Shown: in pieces, positions 1 through 8,823 of the stretch
Layout of the letters: each line of letters begins with the position of its first letter
How positions within the stretch are numbered: the stretch's first letter is position 1
NCBI GenBank assembly: GCA_965223695.1
Contig: CBDCXJ010000034.1
Location: 116,806-180,805, forward strand
Direction: 5' to 3'
From: JAUVPB01 sp965223695
Lineage (GTDB): Bacteria > Actinomycetota > Thermoleophilia > Gaiellales > Gaiellaceae
DNA: 64,000 nucleotides
The notes under the pieces: model-generated
The model's database searches: none
The model's input: only the letters and a program-made list of their open reading frames with translations
What the model was told of the DNA's origin: nothing
Program-made: the position numbers and the translations under genes

Positions 1-1
1 G

Positions 2-289
2 ACCGCGATGCGTGCCGGCGACGCGAACGCGACGCGCGATCGACTACGCCGCGCCGAGGCGATCATCGAAGAGCTCAACGTCTCGCTCGACATGAGCCAG
101 GGCGAGATCTCGACCCGGCTGCGCTCGATCTACCTGTTCTGCAAGCGCCACTTGATAGAGGCACACCTACGCGGCGACGTGGCCGCCGTCGAAGAGGTCA
201 TCCGGCTGCTCGGCGAGCTGCGCGAGTCGTGGTTCGAGCTCGCGGCCGCGGCTGGCGATGCGAACCCGCGGACTCCGGCCGCAGCGTGA
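2..289 (+). CDS. fliS: FliS flagellin export chaperone, 5' end outside window
   Basis: This is the C-terminal part of FliS, the cytosolic chaperone that binds the flagellin C terminus and prevents early polymerisation. The frame is open to the window edge, so the N-terminal third is missing. What remains is mostly helical and carries typical FliS features: the LDMSQGEIS segment followed by LRSIYLFCKRHLIEAHLRGD and a C-terminal helix ending in LRESWFELA. Its stop overlaps the start of the next gene (GTGA), so the two are translationally coupled. It heads the flagellar operon visible here; fliD would be expected upstream. Confidence 0.85.
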   Translation, partial: TAMRAGDANATRDRLRRAEAIIEELNVSLDMSQGEISTRLRSIYLFCKRHLIEAHLRGDVAAVEEVIRLLGELRESWFELAAAAGDANPRTPAAA

Positions 290-600
290 GCAGCGACTAC
301 GACGCGCTGCTCGAGCTCGCAGAGCGCGAGCGTGAGCTGATCGAGGCCGGCCAGTGGGAGGACGTCGTCACGCTCGGCGTCACGCGGGCGCAGCTTGTTG
401 CGCAGCTGCCGACGCAGGCTCCGGCGTCGGCGCTGGGTCTGCTCGAGCAGACCGCGAGCATCGTCGAATCGAACGTCGCCGCGATCGCGACCGCGAGCGC
501 AACTGCCCGCCAGGAGCTGGCTCACATCCAGCGCGGGCGGACTGCGCTGGCGTCATATGGCGCGGTGCGCTCGTCGCACCGAATCGACGCGCGCTGCTAG
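286..600 (+). CDS. FliT/FlgN-like flagellar export chaperone
   Basis: This 104-residue helical protein starts at a GTG that overlaps the fliS stop by 4 bases. It opens with SSDYDALLELAERERELIEAG, the amphipathic first helix typical of small FliT/FlgN-type export chaperones, and ends in a basic tail. The position right after fliS is where fliT sits in many flagellar operons. By family, FliT binds the cap protein FliD or the ATPase complex. Sequence conservation in this family is weak, so the assignment rests mainly on position, size and helix pattern. Confidence 0.55.
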   Translation: MSSDYDALLELAERERELIEAGQWEDVVTLGVTRAQLVAQLPTQAPASALGLLEQTASIVESNVAAIATASATARQELAHIQRGRTALASYGAVRSSHRIDARC

Positions 601-712
601 AGGCCAGCGACTCAATTCACCACCCGGGGTGACGATTACCCGGCTGCCGCAAGGGACTGCGGAAGGCACCACTCCCAGGGACGGGACTCTCCCCGAACGG
701 ACAGTCACTCCC

Positions 713-1075
713 TTGGCACTCTTCGACGTCACACAGGTAGCACTCGAGCGGGCAATGTCGGGCGCGTCGCTTCGGCATCAGGCGCTGTCGAACAACCTCG
801 CGAACATCAACACGCCGGGGTTCAAGCGCTACGACCTTGACTTCAAGGGCGTTCTCGCCAATGCGCTCGAGCGCGATCCGTCCGGGGTCTCGCTCGACCG
901 GATGCAGTTCAAGTTCGAGCGCGAGACCAACACCTCGGTAAGGGCCGACGGCTCCAACGTCGACGTCGAGCGTGAGGTCTCTGCGCTCGCCGAGAACTCG
1001 CTCGAGTACCAGGCTCTCGTGTCGGTATCGCGAGCCCGGCTCCAGATGCTCAGACAGGTGATCGCGGGTCGTTAG
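713..1075 (+). CDS. flgB: FlgB flagellar proximal rod protein
   Basis: FlgB forms part of the rod that crosses the cell envelope between the MS ring and the hook. The 120-residue product contains the rod/hook signature LSNNLANINTPGFKR near residue 25 and a C-terminal coiled coil (ALVSVSRARLQMLRQVI). I chose the TTG at 713 because the protein then starts as LALFDVTQ, matching the usual FlgB N terminus; a longer reading frame upstream gives an unlikely arginine-rich extension. It is followed after 2 bases by flgC. No clear promoter is visible in the 112 bases upstream. Confidence 0.9.
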   Translation: MALFDVTQVALERAMSGASLRHQALSNNLANINTPGFKRYDLDFKGVLANALERDPSGVSLDRMQFKFERETNTSVRADGSNVDVEREVSALAENSLEYQALVSVSRARLQMLRQVIAGR

Positions 1076-1077
1076 CT

Positions 1078-1533
1078 ATGGGTATGTTCGACGCACTCAG
1101 GATCTCTTCCACCGGCATGATGGCCGAGCGGCTGCGCATGGACGTCGTCGCCGAGAACCTCGCCAATGCGAACACCACGCGCGCCGCGAACGGCGGCACC
1201 TACCAGCGCAAGGACGTCGTGCTGCGCGAGGCCGAGGGCCGGAGCTTCGCCGACGTGCTCGGAGCGCAGAGCGGCGGCACGACCGGCGCATCGCGCGGCG
1301 CAATGACCGGCGTCGAAGTCGCCGAGATCCGCGCCGACAGCTCTCCCCCACGCCAGGTCTACGACCCCGGGCACCCCGACGCTGATGCAACGGGATTCGT
1401 CTCGATGCCCAACGTCAACTCCGTCACCGAGATGGTCGACCTGATCACCGCGAGCCGCGGTTACGAAGCCAACGCGCAGGCGATGAACGCGGCCAAGCAG
1501 ATGTTCACGCGAACCCTCCAGATCCTGCGCTGA
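1078..1533 (+). CDS. flgC: FlgC flagellar proximal rod protein
   Basis: FlgC is a rod subunit that polymerises after FlgB. The 151-residue protein begins MGMFDALRISSTGMMAERLR, carries the rod signature AENLANANTTR at about residues 23-33, and ends with the conserved coiled coil NVNSVTEMVDLITASRGYEA followed by the segment to TLQILR. Length and both terminal motifs match the family. The stop overlaps the fliE start (TGATG), indicating coupled translation. Confidence 0.95.
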   Translation: MGMFDALRISSTGMMAERLRMDVVAENLANANTTRAANGGTYQRKDVVLREAEGRSFADVLGAQSGGTTGASRGAMTGVEVAEIRADSSPPRQVYDPGHPDADATGFVSMPNVNSVTEMVDLITASRGYEANAQAMNAAKQMFTRTLQILR

Positions 1534-1844
1534 TGCCCGTCGACCCGATCATCGGAGTCGCCGGCGTCGGCGCATCGAGCGAGGTCGGCTCGGGGCAGAC
1601 CTCCGGCCCCCAGGGCGCGGGTGGCGAAGGCTTCGGAGGCATGCTCGCCAAGCAGCTCGGGAACCTCGAGGCGCTGCAGCAGGACGCGAACGAGCAGGTG
1701 CTCGCGCTGGCGACGGGCCAGGCCGACGATGTCTCGAGCGTCGTCATGGCCGTCGAGCGGGCTTCACTGTCAATGCAGCTCGCGTCGCAGATCCGCAACA
1801 AGGGCGTCGAGGCCTACCAGGAAATCTGGCGGCTCCAGGTCTAG
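1533..1844 (+). CDS. fliE: FliE MS ring-rod junction protein
   Basis: FliE connects the MS ring (FliF) to the rod. The 103-residue product has a low-complexity glycine-rich N terminus and the conserved C-terminal FliE helix (DDVSSVVMAVERASLSMQLA, then the tail to EIWRLQV). Length is normal for the family. The gene overlaps flgC by one base and lies 12 bases before fliF. Confidence 0.92.
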   Translation: MPVDPIIGVAGVGASSEVGSGQTSGPQGAGGEGFGGMLAKQLGNLEALQQDANEQVLALATGQADDVSSVVMAVERASLSMQLASQIRNKGVEAYQEIWRLQV

Positions 1845-1856
1845 AGCCCGCGCGAA

Positions 1857-3404
1857 GTGCCTAACTTTCGCCAGATCTGGACGGCTCTCGAGCCCCGTGG
1901 CCAGCTCACGCTGATCGTCGGCGCGCTGATCACCCTCGTCACGCTCTTCTTCCTCTTGCAGTATGCGTCGAAGCCGAGTTTCGCGACGATCGCGACCGGC
2001 CTCGAGCCGGCCGAGACGAGCGACGTCCAGGACGCGCTCTCGGCAGCGGGCATCACCTTCCGCGTGACGGACGGTGGCACCGCCGTCGAGGTCGAGAAGG
2101 GCCAGGAGAACACCGCACGTGTTGCTCTCGCTGCCGAAGGGCTGCCCAAGGCGCATGTGGGCTTCGAGCTCTTCGACGAGAAGAAGCTCGGTGCCTCTGA
2201 CTTCGAGCAGCGCGTCGACTACCAGCGAGCGCTCGAAGGTGAGATCGCGAGGACGATCGAGGACATCGACGGCGTACGAGCTGCGCAGGTCCAGCTCGTG
2301 CTCCCCGACGACTCGCTCTTCATCGACGAGGCCTCGCCGGCGACCGCCGCCGTGCTACTCAACGCCGACCCGTCCATCGACTCGGCAGCGATTGCTGGCA
2401 TCTCGCAGCTGGTCGCGTCGAGTGTCGAGTCGCTGAACGCGAAGAACGTCACGATCACCGACGGCGGCGGACGTCTGCTCTGGCCGACGCCGGACGCGCT
2501 CACCGGTGGCACAAGCGCGACCTCGAAGCTCGAGGCCGAGCAGCGCTACTCGGCCCAGCTCGCCGCTCAGATCACCTCGATGCTGACCTCGACGCTCGGG
2601 CCGAACAAGGCGCAGGTCCGCGTCAACGCCGATCTCGACCTGAACCGGCGCAAGGTCGAGAAGGTGACCTACGCCAAGAAGGGCACGGCGCTCAGCACCG
2701 AGAAGGAGACCGAGACGCTCTCGAGCCAGGGTGGCGAGGCAGCGACAACCCCCTCCGGCTCTGGTGCGAACGTGCCACCGACGCTGGCGGAGAACGCCGG
2801 AGCCACGGACGGCGGCACCCCCTCGAGCTCCGACTACTCGCGCGAGACGACCAAGACGACGCGCGGCGTCAACAAGACGATCGAGGAAACGACCCAAGTG
2901 CCGGGTACGGTGACGGGGCTGGACGTTGCCCTGCTGATCGATTCGTCGGTGCCGGACGAGCAGGTGACCGAGATCGAGTCCGCCGTCTCCGGGCTCGCCG
3001 GCATTCAGACCGACCGAGGTGACACGTTTACTGTCGCCCGGGGCGCCTTCGCCGAGCCCGAGGTCGTCGAGGAGGAGGCGCCCGCCGCCTCGCCGGTCGC
3101 CGCCCTCGGCGACCCCATCGACCTCGTCAAGTGGGTCGGTCTCGGGTTCGGAACACTGATCTTCCTCTTCATGGTCAGGCGCAGCATGAAGCGGCGCGTG
3201 AGCGAGGCCGTCACCGCGGAGCCCACGTGGCTGCGCGAGATCCAGGCCTCGGTTCCGCTTGCCGAGCTCACGGCCGGTTCCGCACAGCGGGACATGGATC
3301 CGTCGCAGGTACGCCGGGCCGAGCTCAGCGCGCAGGTGGAGGAGATCGCCTCAAACCAGCCTGAGCAGATCGCCCAGCAGGTTGGCTCATGGATGAACGA
3401 GTAG
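1857..3404 (+). CDS. fliF: FliF flagellar MS-ring protein
   Basis: FliF builds the membrane MS ring, the base for rod, export gate and C ring. The 515-residue protein has one N-terminal membrane segment (about 17-38), the periplasmic ring-building motifs (LPKAHVGFELFDEKKLGASD and the region DFEQRVDYQRALEGEIARTI near residues 120-140), a Ser/Thr/Gly-rich linker around 290-330, a second membrane helix at about 421-440, and a C-terminal cytoplasmic tail that binds FliG. It starts at GTG 1857. The 3' end overlaps fliG by 16 bases, as is common for this pair. It looks intact. Confidence 0.95.
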   Translation: MPNFRQIWTALEPRGQLTLIVGALITLVTLFFLLQYASKPSFATIATGLEPAETSDVQDALSAAGITFRVTDGGTAVEVEKGQENTARVALAAEGLPKAHVGFELFDEKKLGASDFEQRVDYQRALEGEIARTIEDIDGVRAAQVQLVLPDDSLFIDEASPATAAVLLNADPSIDSAAIAGISQLVASSVESLNAKNVTITDGGGRLLWPTPDALTGGTSATSKLEAEQRYSAQLAAQITSMLTSTLGPNKAQVRVNADLDLNRRKVEKVTYAKKGTALSTEKETETLSSQGGEAATTPSGSGANVPPTLAENAGATDGGTPSSSDYSRETTKTTRGVNKTIEETTQVPGTVTGLDVALLIDSSVPDEQVTEIESAVSGLAGIQTDRGDTFTVARGAFAEPEVVEEEAPAASPVAALGDPIDLVKWVGLGFGTLIFLFMVRRSMKRRVSEAVTAEPTWLREIQASVPLAELTAGSAQRDMDPSQVRRAELSAQVEEIASNQPEQIAQQVGSWMNE

Positions 3405-4402
3405 AGCTCAACGGCCGCCAGAAGGCCGCGGTGCTCTGCGTCACGCTCGGGCCGGAGAACGCCGCTGAAGTCTTCAAGCACCTCTCAGAGGACGTGATCG
3501 AGCAGCTGACCGTCGAGATGGCCCGTACGCACGATGTCGAGGTGAAGAGCACCGACGTCGTGCTCGAGGAGATCGTCGAGGCCGCCCTGGCACGCGGCTA
3601 CCTCGCCGAGGGCGGTCGGGGCTACGCACGCGACGTCCTCGAGCGCGCGGTCGGCTCGGATCGCGCCGACGAGATCCTCTCGAAGCTCGCCGGCGCCATC
3701 GAGGCGACCCCCTTCGACTTCCTGCGCCGCACGCCGCCCGACCAGATCTGGGAGTTCCTGCGCCACGAGCATCCGCAGACGATCGCCGTCATTCTCGCCA
3801 ACCTGCCCCGCACCGAGCTCGCCGCGAAGGTCTTGCAGGAGATGCCGGCCGAGGAGCAGGCCGACGCGGCGGCGCGCATCGCTCTGATGGGTCAGACCTC
3901 GCCAGAGGTCGTGAAGGAAGTCGCCCGCGTTATGCGCAAGAAGCTCGACTCGATCGTGCAGCACGAGTACGCCGTCGCCGGTGGCGTGAAGTCGCTGGCC
4001 GAGATCCTCAACTCGGCGGACCGCACGACCGAGCGCAACATTCTCTCCCACCTGAACGAGGAGAACCAGGAGCTCGCCGACGAGGTCCGCGCCCTGCTCT
4101 TCGTGTTCGAGGACATCCTCAAGCTCGATGACCGCTCGATCCAGTTGATCCTGAAGGAGGTCGAGACCAAAGACCTCGCGCTCGCACTCCGAGGCGCCAG
4201 CGAGGAGGTCGTCGAGAAGATCACCGGCAACCTCTCGGAGCGCGGCGGCGAGATGCTCAAGGAGGAGATGGAGTACATGCCGCCACAGAAGCGGACAGAC
4301 GTCGAGGCAGCGCAGTCGAAGGTCGTCGCGGTCGTCCGCAAGCTCGAGGACGGTGGTGAGATCGACATCGGCCGCGGCGGCGACGACGACCTGTTGATGT
4401 GA
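3389..4402 (+). CDS. fliG: FliG flagellar motor switch protein
   Basis: FliG is the C-ring subunit that contacts the stator and produces torque. The 337-residue product contains all three domains: an N-terminal FliF-binding domain, a middle domain with the EHPQTIAVILAN motif near residue 127, and a C-terminal domain with FVFEDILKLDDRSIQLILKE carrying the charged torque residues. It appears complete. Its C-ring partners FliM and FliN are not found anywhere in the window, so this FliG has no visible local switch partner. It overlaps both neighbours. Confidence 0.96.
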   Translation: MDERVELNGRQKAAVLCVTLGPENAAEVFKHLSEDVIEQLTVEMARTHDVEVKSTDVVLEEIVEAALARGYLAEGGRGYARDVLERAVGSDRADEILSKLAGAIEATPFDFLRRTPPDQIWEFLRHEHPQTIAVILANLPRTELAAKVLQEMPAEEQADAAARIALMGQTSPEVVKEVARVMRKKLDSIVQHEYAVAGGVKSLAEILNSADRTTERNILSHLNEENQELADEVRALLFVFEDILKLDDRSIQLILKEVETKDLALALRGASEEVVEKITGNLSERGGEMLKEEMEYMPPQKRTDVEAAQSKVVAVVRKLEDGGEIDIGRGGDDDLLM

Positions 4403-4977
4403 TGGAGGCCTTCGCCTATGAGCCGCTCGACGCCCGCGAGGTCGTGCACCACCGCGCCGCCGATGACGCCCCGACGCGGGGATATGACGATGGCTACAGA
4501 GCGGGCATGACCGAGGCACAGGCGCAGCTCGGGCCCGCGACACAGGCCCTGGCGAGCGCTCTTGAGGCAATGACCGAGGCTGCCGCAGATATCGCCGACG
4601 CGACCGAGCGGCGGGCAGTAGAGCTCGCGGTTCTGATTGCCGAGAAGATCGTGGCGACGTCACTCGAGGCGAGGCCTGAGCTCGTGCTCGAGGCCGTCGG
4701 CGGCGCGCTCAGACGAGTCTCGACAGCACACCACGTCACGCTCGAGGTCTGCCCGGACGACCTCGAGCTCGTACGTGGCTCGATCGATCAGTTCGCCGAC
4801 CGCCTGACCGGGCTCGAGCGGCTCGAGGTCGTCGGCGAGCGCCGCATCGCACGCGGCGGCTGCGTCCTTCGAACGAGCGAGGGCGAGATCGATGGCCAGA
4901 TCGGCGAACAGCTCGCGCGCGCTGCCGAAGTGCTGCTCGACGACCTCAGCATGCATCGCGCCGAGGATGATGCCTGA
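4399..4977 (+). CDS. fliH: FliH negative regulator/stator of the flagellar export ATPase
   Basis: FliH dimerises and docks the ATPase FliI at the export gate. The 192-residue protein has an alanine/glutamate-rich coiled coil (about 40-90), the FliH/YscL-type segment ELAVLIAEKIVATSLEARPE, and a C-terminal domain with RRIARGGCVLRTSEGEIDGQ, which is diagnostic. Either GTG 4399 or ATG 4402 can be the start; both overlap the fliG stop. The 3' end overlaps fliI. Confidence 0.88.
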   Translation: MMEAFAYEPLDAREVVHHRAADDAPTRGYDDGYRAGMTEAQAQLGPATQALASALEAMTEAAADIADATERRAVELAVLIAEKIVATSLEARPELVLEAVGGALRRVSTAHHVTLEVCPDDLELVRGSIDQFADRLTGLERLEVVGERRIARGGCVLRTSEGEIDGQIGEQLARAAEVLLDDLSMHRAEDDA

Positions 4978-6421
4978 GCAGCTTCTGTCGGGCTCGTTCG
5001 CGGCCATCGAGGGCGTCGATCTCCATCGCTACCGCGGCTGCGTCTCGAACCTGATCGGGCTCGTCATCGAAGCGACCGGCATGAAAGCCGAGGTCGGTGA
5101 GCTCTGCCAGATCTCGGCCGGACGGACACGGGCCCCCGTTCCCGCTGAGGTCGTTGGCTTCCGCGACGGACGCACCCTGCTGATGCCGCTCGGGAACATG
5201 GACGGCATCGGGCCCGGACACGCCGTCACGGGTACGGGCAAGCCCCTGTCGATCACGACCGGCGACTCGCTGCTGGGGCGTGTTCTGGACGGACTCGGCC
5301 GACCAATCGACGGCGGCCCGGAGCTCGCGCGCACCTCGTTCAGGCGAACGGTCTCATCGGCCCCGGATCCGATGACGCGCTCGCGCATCGAAGAGCGACT
5401 CTCGCTCGGCGTGCGCACGCTCGACACGCTCGTACCTTGCGGGCGGGGCCAGCGGCTCGGCATCTTCGCGGGCTCGGGCGTCGGCAAGTCGTCGCTGCTC
5501 GGCATGATCGCCCGCTCGACCACCGCCGACGTCAACGTGATCTGTCTTGTCGGCGAGCGCGGCCGCGAGGTGCGCGAGTTCGTCGAGCGAGACCTCGGCA
5601 CCGCTCTCGAGCGCTCGGTCGTCGTCGTATCGACGTCGGATGAGCCGGCCCTGGTACGCATCCGTGCCGCCTTCGTCGCGACGACGATCGCAGAGCACTT
5701 CCGCGACCAGGGCCGCGACGTACTGCTGATGATGGACTCGCTCACACGCTTCGCCACCGCGCAGCGCGAGATCGGCCTGGCGATCGGCGAGCCGCCGGCG
5801 ACGCGGGGGTACACGCCGAGCGTCTTCGCCCTACTGCCGCGGTTGCTCGAGCGCGCCGGCACCAGCGAGCACGGCTCGATCACTGGCCTGTACACGGTCC
5901 TCGTAGAGGGCGACGACATGAACGAGCCCGTGGCGGACACGGCTCGCTCGATCCTTGACGGCCACTGCGTGTTGACCCGGGAGCTCGCCCACCGCAACCA
6001 CTATCCGGCGATCGACGTCCTCCAGTCGGTGTCGCGTTTGGCGCCATCGATCACCGCGAGCGAGGTTCAGGCGGCCGGCGCCAGCTTGCGCGAGACGCTG
6101 GCTCGCTACCGCGAGAAGGAGGATCTGATCACGATCGGCGCCTATGCACGCGGCAGCGACCCGCAGGTCGATTACGCGATCAGAAAGGTCCCGGCCATCG
6201 ACGCCTTCCTGCGCCAGGACGTCAGCGAATCGATGCCGGCGAGTGACGCCGACGGCCTGCTGCTCGAGCTCATGTCAACCCCGGTCGAGCCGTTCGTCGA
6301 CCCGGCCCTCCCGCCGCCAACTGCCGGCGAGCTGCTCCCCGCGGTCCCGGTACGCGCCGCTATTCCCACCGACCTTGGCGTCATCGATGCGAGAGCCGTG
6401 CCGCTCGATACGACGGGGTAG
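4967..6421 (+). CDS. fliI: FliI flagellum-specific ATPase
   Basis: FliI is the F1-beta-like ATPase that energises flagellar protein export in the cytoplasm. The 484-residue product has the Walker A loop GSGVGKSS near residue 170, Walker B VLLMMDSLTRFA near 250, the segment GEPPATRGYTPSVFALLPRL, and the long C-terminal helical domain. ATG 4967 or 4970 overlaps the end of fliH. The last 40 or so residues after LLLELM are a proline-rich extension not usual for the family. The gene normally next to it, fliJ, is not recognisable downstream. Confidence 0.95.
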   Translation: MMPEQLLSGSFAAIEGVDLHRYRGCVSNLIGLVIEATGMKAEVGELCQISAGRTRAPVPAEVVGFRDGRTLLMPLGNMDGIGPGHAVTGTGKPLSITTGDSLLGRVLDGLGRPIDGGPELARTSFRRTVSSAPDPMTRSRIEERLSLGVRTLDTLVPCGRGQRLGIFAGSGVGKSSLLGMIARSTTADVNVICLVGERGREVREFVERDLGTALERSVVVVSTSDEPALVRIRAAFVATTIAEHFRDQGRDVLLMMDSLTRFATAQREIGLAIGEPPATRGYTPSVFALLPRLLERAGTSEHGSITGLYTVLVEGDDMNEPVADTARSILDGHCVLTRELAHRNHYPAIDVLQSVSRLAPSITASEVQAAGASLRETLARYREKEDLITIGAYARGSDPQVDYAIRKVPAIDAFLRQDVSESMPASDADGLLLELMSTPVEPFVDPALPPPTAGELLPAVPVRAAIPTDLGVIDARAVPLDTTG

Positions 6422-6769
6422 CAGCGTCGAACTGTCTAGGGCGAAGAACCAGCTTCTGCAGATGGTGGGTGGGGACATCCCGGCACCGCCAAAGTACGGC
6501 GGCACCGAGCTATCCCCACCCACTCATACCGCCCCTGCCCCTTCGCCTAAACCGCCCGGTCGCCGCTCGCGCAGCGTTCCCACAAAAAAGCTCCCGAACG
6601 GGACGGCCTTTTGAACAAGGGGGGAATGGTGCGAGCCGCACGCCGGGCCGTGAGTGCTCCGGATGGTCGTGCGGCGTGCCCGCTCGCTCGAGTGACGGGC
6701 GTGCCGGCCCTGCCTATTACGTCTCGTAGGAGCGTGGGCGGTATTGGTCGAGGAACCTTTTGGTGACGC
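6422..6769. other. fliI-fliK gap without a recognisable fliJ; structured DNA
   Basis: This 348-bp stretch sits where fliJ would be expected and no FliJ-like coiled-coil ORF is readable on either strand. It contains a nested inverted repeat: 12 base pairs (one G-U) between 6464-6475 and 6513-6524, with an inner CCGCC/GGCGG stem at 6486-6490 and 6498-6502. A second small hairpin (TCCCG/CGGGA) lies at 6592-6603 beside an A6 run. The rest shows nothing I can identify. Confidence 0.5.
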
Positions 6770-8398
6770 TTGCGTCGCCGAAAGGATTTCCCCGGGCAGC
6801 CCCCAGCTGGCATCGGTCGTAGGAAAGACGAGGCACGCAGACGCTCCGAGGCTAGCGCCCGTTGGCGCGTACGTACTTCGTTACGCCAGGACGTTGAGCG
6901 TCGACGCCGGTGTCGGCATTCCGGCGGCCCGGTACACGTCGACCGGGCTGACCCTGCGGCTGACGGAAGGACCGGCCGCGGACTGAACGTCGGCAGCGGC
7001 CCGGGCGCGGGCGTTGCGATCGCGGCCCGTCCAGCGGAAGGCGCACAGAGCGGAAGCGAGGCTTCCGCAGCGGTCGGAGCGAAGGCTCCCCCTTCGGAGG
7101 AGACCAACGGCGACCTCGCCGCCGAGCGCGCCGGTGCGCCGACCACGCCGCAAATCGTCCCGGTCGCAGGGTCCGAGAGCCCGGCAGCGGCGACCGAGAG
7201 TCCAGCTGCGGGCGCGAGCGATCCGGCCGCGTCGCCAGTCGACTCGAGCGACTCGACGGGCACAGGGCCCGCGGCAGCAACCATCACGCCATCGTCCACG
7301 CCCTCGACGGACGCAGCCAGCACCCTGGTGCCAGACGGCGCCGACCCGATTCCCAGGCCAGCTGCCGGCGACCAGACCGAAACAGCTATCGCGAAGCCCA
7401 GCGTCGGTGACGGACCGACGAACGCTGAGAGCGCCGGCACGATCGCCTCTGCCGCACCCGCGCAGGCAGGCGATGCCGAGCCGACGCAGCCGGCAACCCC
7501 GACACCGGCTTCCGCTTCGGCCAAAGCCGGCGCGGAGACGGCCGTGGCGGCTGACACCAGCATCGCCTCGGTTCAGCAGGCGTCAGCTGCCGCGGGAGCG
7601 CCCCAGACAGGCGGCGAGCCCGTGCCTCCGGCCACGGCGGCCAGCTCCGCCCCGATCGCCGCCCAGGGCGCAAATACAGACGCAGATGCGCAGACCGACC
7701 AGGGCGCCGGCGGCAACCGCGATACCGGGGGCCGCGGCGACACCGCCGCCCGAGGCGAGCGCCTCACCCGAACAGAGACGCCGCGGCAAGACGCTGCCGC
7801 GCCACAACCCCAGCTCGCGGCCGGAGGTCGAGAAGCGGCGCCCGAGCGACGCAGTGAGCCAGCCGTGCAGGGGCCGCAGGCCCTCACCCCGGCAACGGCG
7901 CCCGAGGCCTCGACGCCCGAGGTACGCGCGCCAGAGCTGCCGAGGCCGATGACCGAGATGCCGCGCATGCACGCGCGCCTGCACGACCTCGGCACCAAGA
8001 CCGAGACGGCGATCCGTCTCGCGGTGCGCGACGGCCACGGCTTCGCGCGGATCAGCATGCGACCACCCGAGCTGGGCTCGATCGAGATCCGGCTGAGCTA
8101 CCGCGGCGGCGAGATCGTCGCCGAAGTCCGCGCCGAGAACGCGCAGACCCTCGGGGTTCTCTCACAGACGGCGGCCGATCTCCGCCGCCAGCTCGAGTCG
8201 CACGGAATCGTGCTCAGCGACCTCCAGCTTCGCCAGTCAGGCGGCGACGACGCAACCGGCGAAGAGCACGCGGGGCGCTCGAGCAAGGATCGGCCTGGAA
8301 ACGGATCCGCACACGAGGCAGACGACGACCTCAACGAGCTCGCGATCGAAGCTGCACGCCGGCACCCCGCCGCCGTCCGCCTCGACGTGCTCGCGTAG
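6770..8398 (+). CDS. fliK: FliK hook-length control protein (start uncertain)
   Basis: FliK measures hook length and switches export specificity through FlhB. The C-terminal domain (about residues 395-485 of this frame) is a clear Flg_hook domain: the segment around TAIRLAVRDGHGFARISM, then RPPELGSIEIRL and LRRQLESHGIVLSDLQLRQ. The middle 300 residues are low-complexity Ala/Pro/Thr/Glu, which is typical of the FliK ruler. The first 80 residues of the open frame are arginine-rich and unlike FliK, so the real start is probably further in, around position 6985 or later. flgD follows, as usual. Confidence 0.8.
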   Translation: MRRRKDFPGQPPAGIGRRKDEARRRSEASARWRVRTSLRQDVERRRRCRHSGGPVHVDRADPAADGRTGRGLNVGSGPGAGVAIAARPAEGAQSGSEASAAVGAKAPPSEETNGDLAAERAGAPTTPQIVPVAGSESPAAATESPAAGASDPAASPVDSSDSTGTGPAAATITPSSTPSTDAASTLVPDGADPIPRPAAGDQTETAIAKPSVGDGPTNAESAGTIASAAPAQAGDAEPTQPATPTPASASAKAGAETAVAADTSIASVQQASAAAGAPQTGGEPVPPATAASSAPIAAQGANTDADAQTDQGAGGNRDTGGRGDTAARGERLTRTETPRQDAAAPQPQLAAGGREAAPERRSEPAVQGPQALTPATAPEASTPEVRAPELPRPMTEMPRMHARLHDLGTKTETAIRLAVRDGHGFARISMRPPELGSIEIRLSYRGGEIVAEVRAENAQTLGVLSQTAADLRRQLESHGIVLSDLQLRQSGGDDATGEEHAGRSSKDRPGNGSAHEADDDLNELAIEAARRHPAAVRLDVLA

Positions 8399-8419
8399 AA
8401 ACGGACGTAGGAGGCATAC

Positions 8420-8821
8420 ATGGACGCAATCAACGCAATCGGAGGAGCGAGACCGACGAGCTCCTCGTCGACCCTGGCCGAATCATCGCTCGGCAAGAAC
8501 GACTTCCTGCAACTGCTTGTGACGCAGCTGCAGCACCAGGACCCGCTGAACCTGATGGACGACAAGGAGTTCATCGGTCAGATGGCCCAGTTCACGTCGC
8601 TCGAGCAGCTCTCGAACCTCGCCGCCTCGATGGATCAGCTCCGCCAGGCGGACCAGATCTCCCAGGGCATCGGGCTGATCGGCCATGAGCTGACGTACGA
8701 GAGCGCCGATGGCTCCCTCGTGACCGGTACGGCAGCGTCGGTCTCGTTTGCCGACGGCCAGATCCAGATCGAGGTCGGCGACACGACGATCTCGCCCGGA
8801 GCAGTTCGGAGCGTTCGCTAG
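8420..8821 (+). CDS. flgD: FlgD hook-capping protein, short form
   Basis: FlgD caps the growing hook so that FlgE can assemble. The 133-residue product carries the conserved FlgD N domain: LGKNDFLQLLVTQLQHQDPL followed by the MDDKEFIGQMAQFTSLEQL segment. It then has only a short beta-rich tail, so it lacks the full tandem C-terminal domains of enterobacterial FlgD, as in many Gram-positives. An AGGAGG ribosome site ends 6 bases before the ATG. The next gene starts 3 bases after its stop. Confidence 0.92.
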   Translation: MDAINAIGGARPTSSSSTLAESSLGKNDFLQLLVTQLQHQDPLNLMDDKEFIGQMAQFTSLEQLSNLAASMDQLRQADQISQGIGLIGHELTYESADGSLVTGTAASVSFADGQIQIEVGDTTISPGAVRSVR

Positions 8822-8823
8822 CG

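Noticed and set aside
3485..4663. Long minus-strand ORF of 392 residues
   Set aside because: It is antisense to fliG and fliH and is Arg/Asp/Leu-rich with no recognisable motif.
5029..5997. Long minus-strand ORF of 322 residues
   Set aside because: It lies entirely inside fliI, has arginine/serine-rich composition typical of antisense frames in GC-rich DNA, and no domain.
6744..6990. A c-di-GMP-type riboswitch upstream of fliK
   Set aside because: The GAAA and AAACC/GACGCAAAGCC-type core elements are not present; only generic stems are seen.
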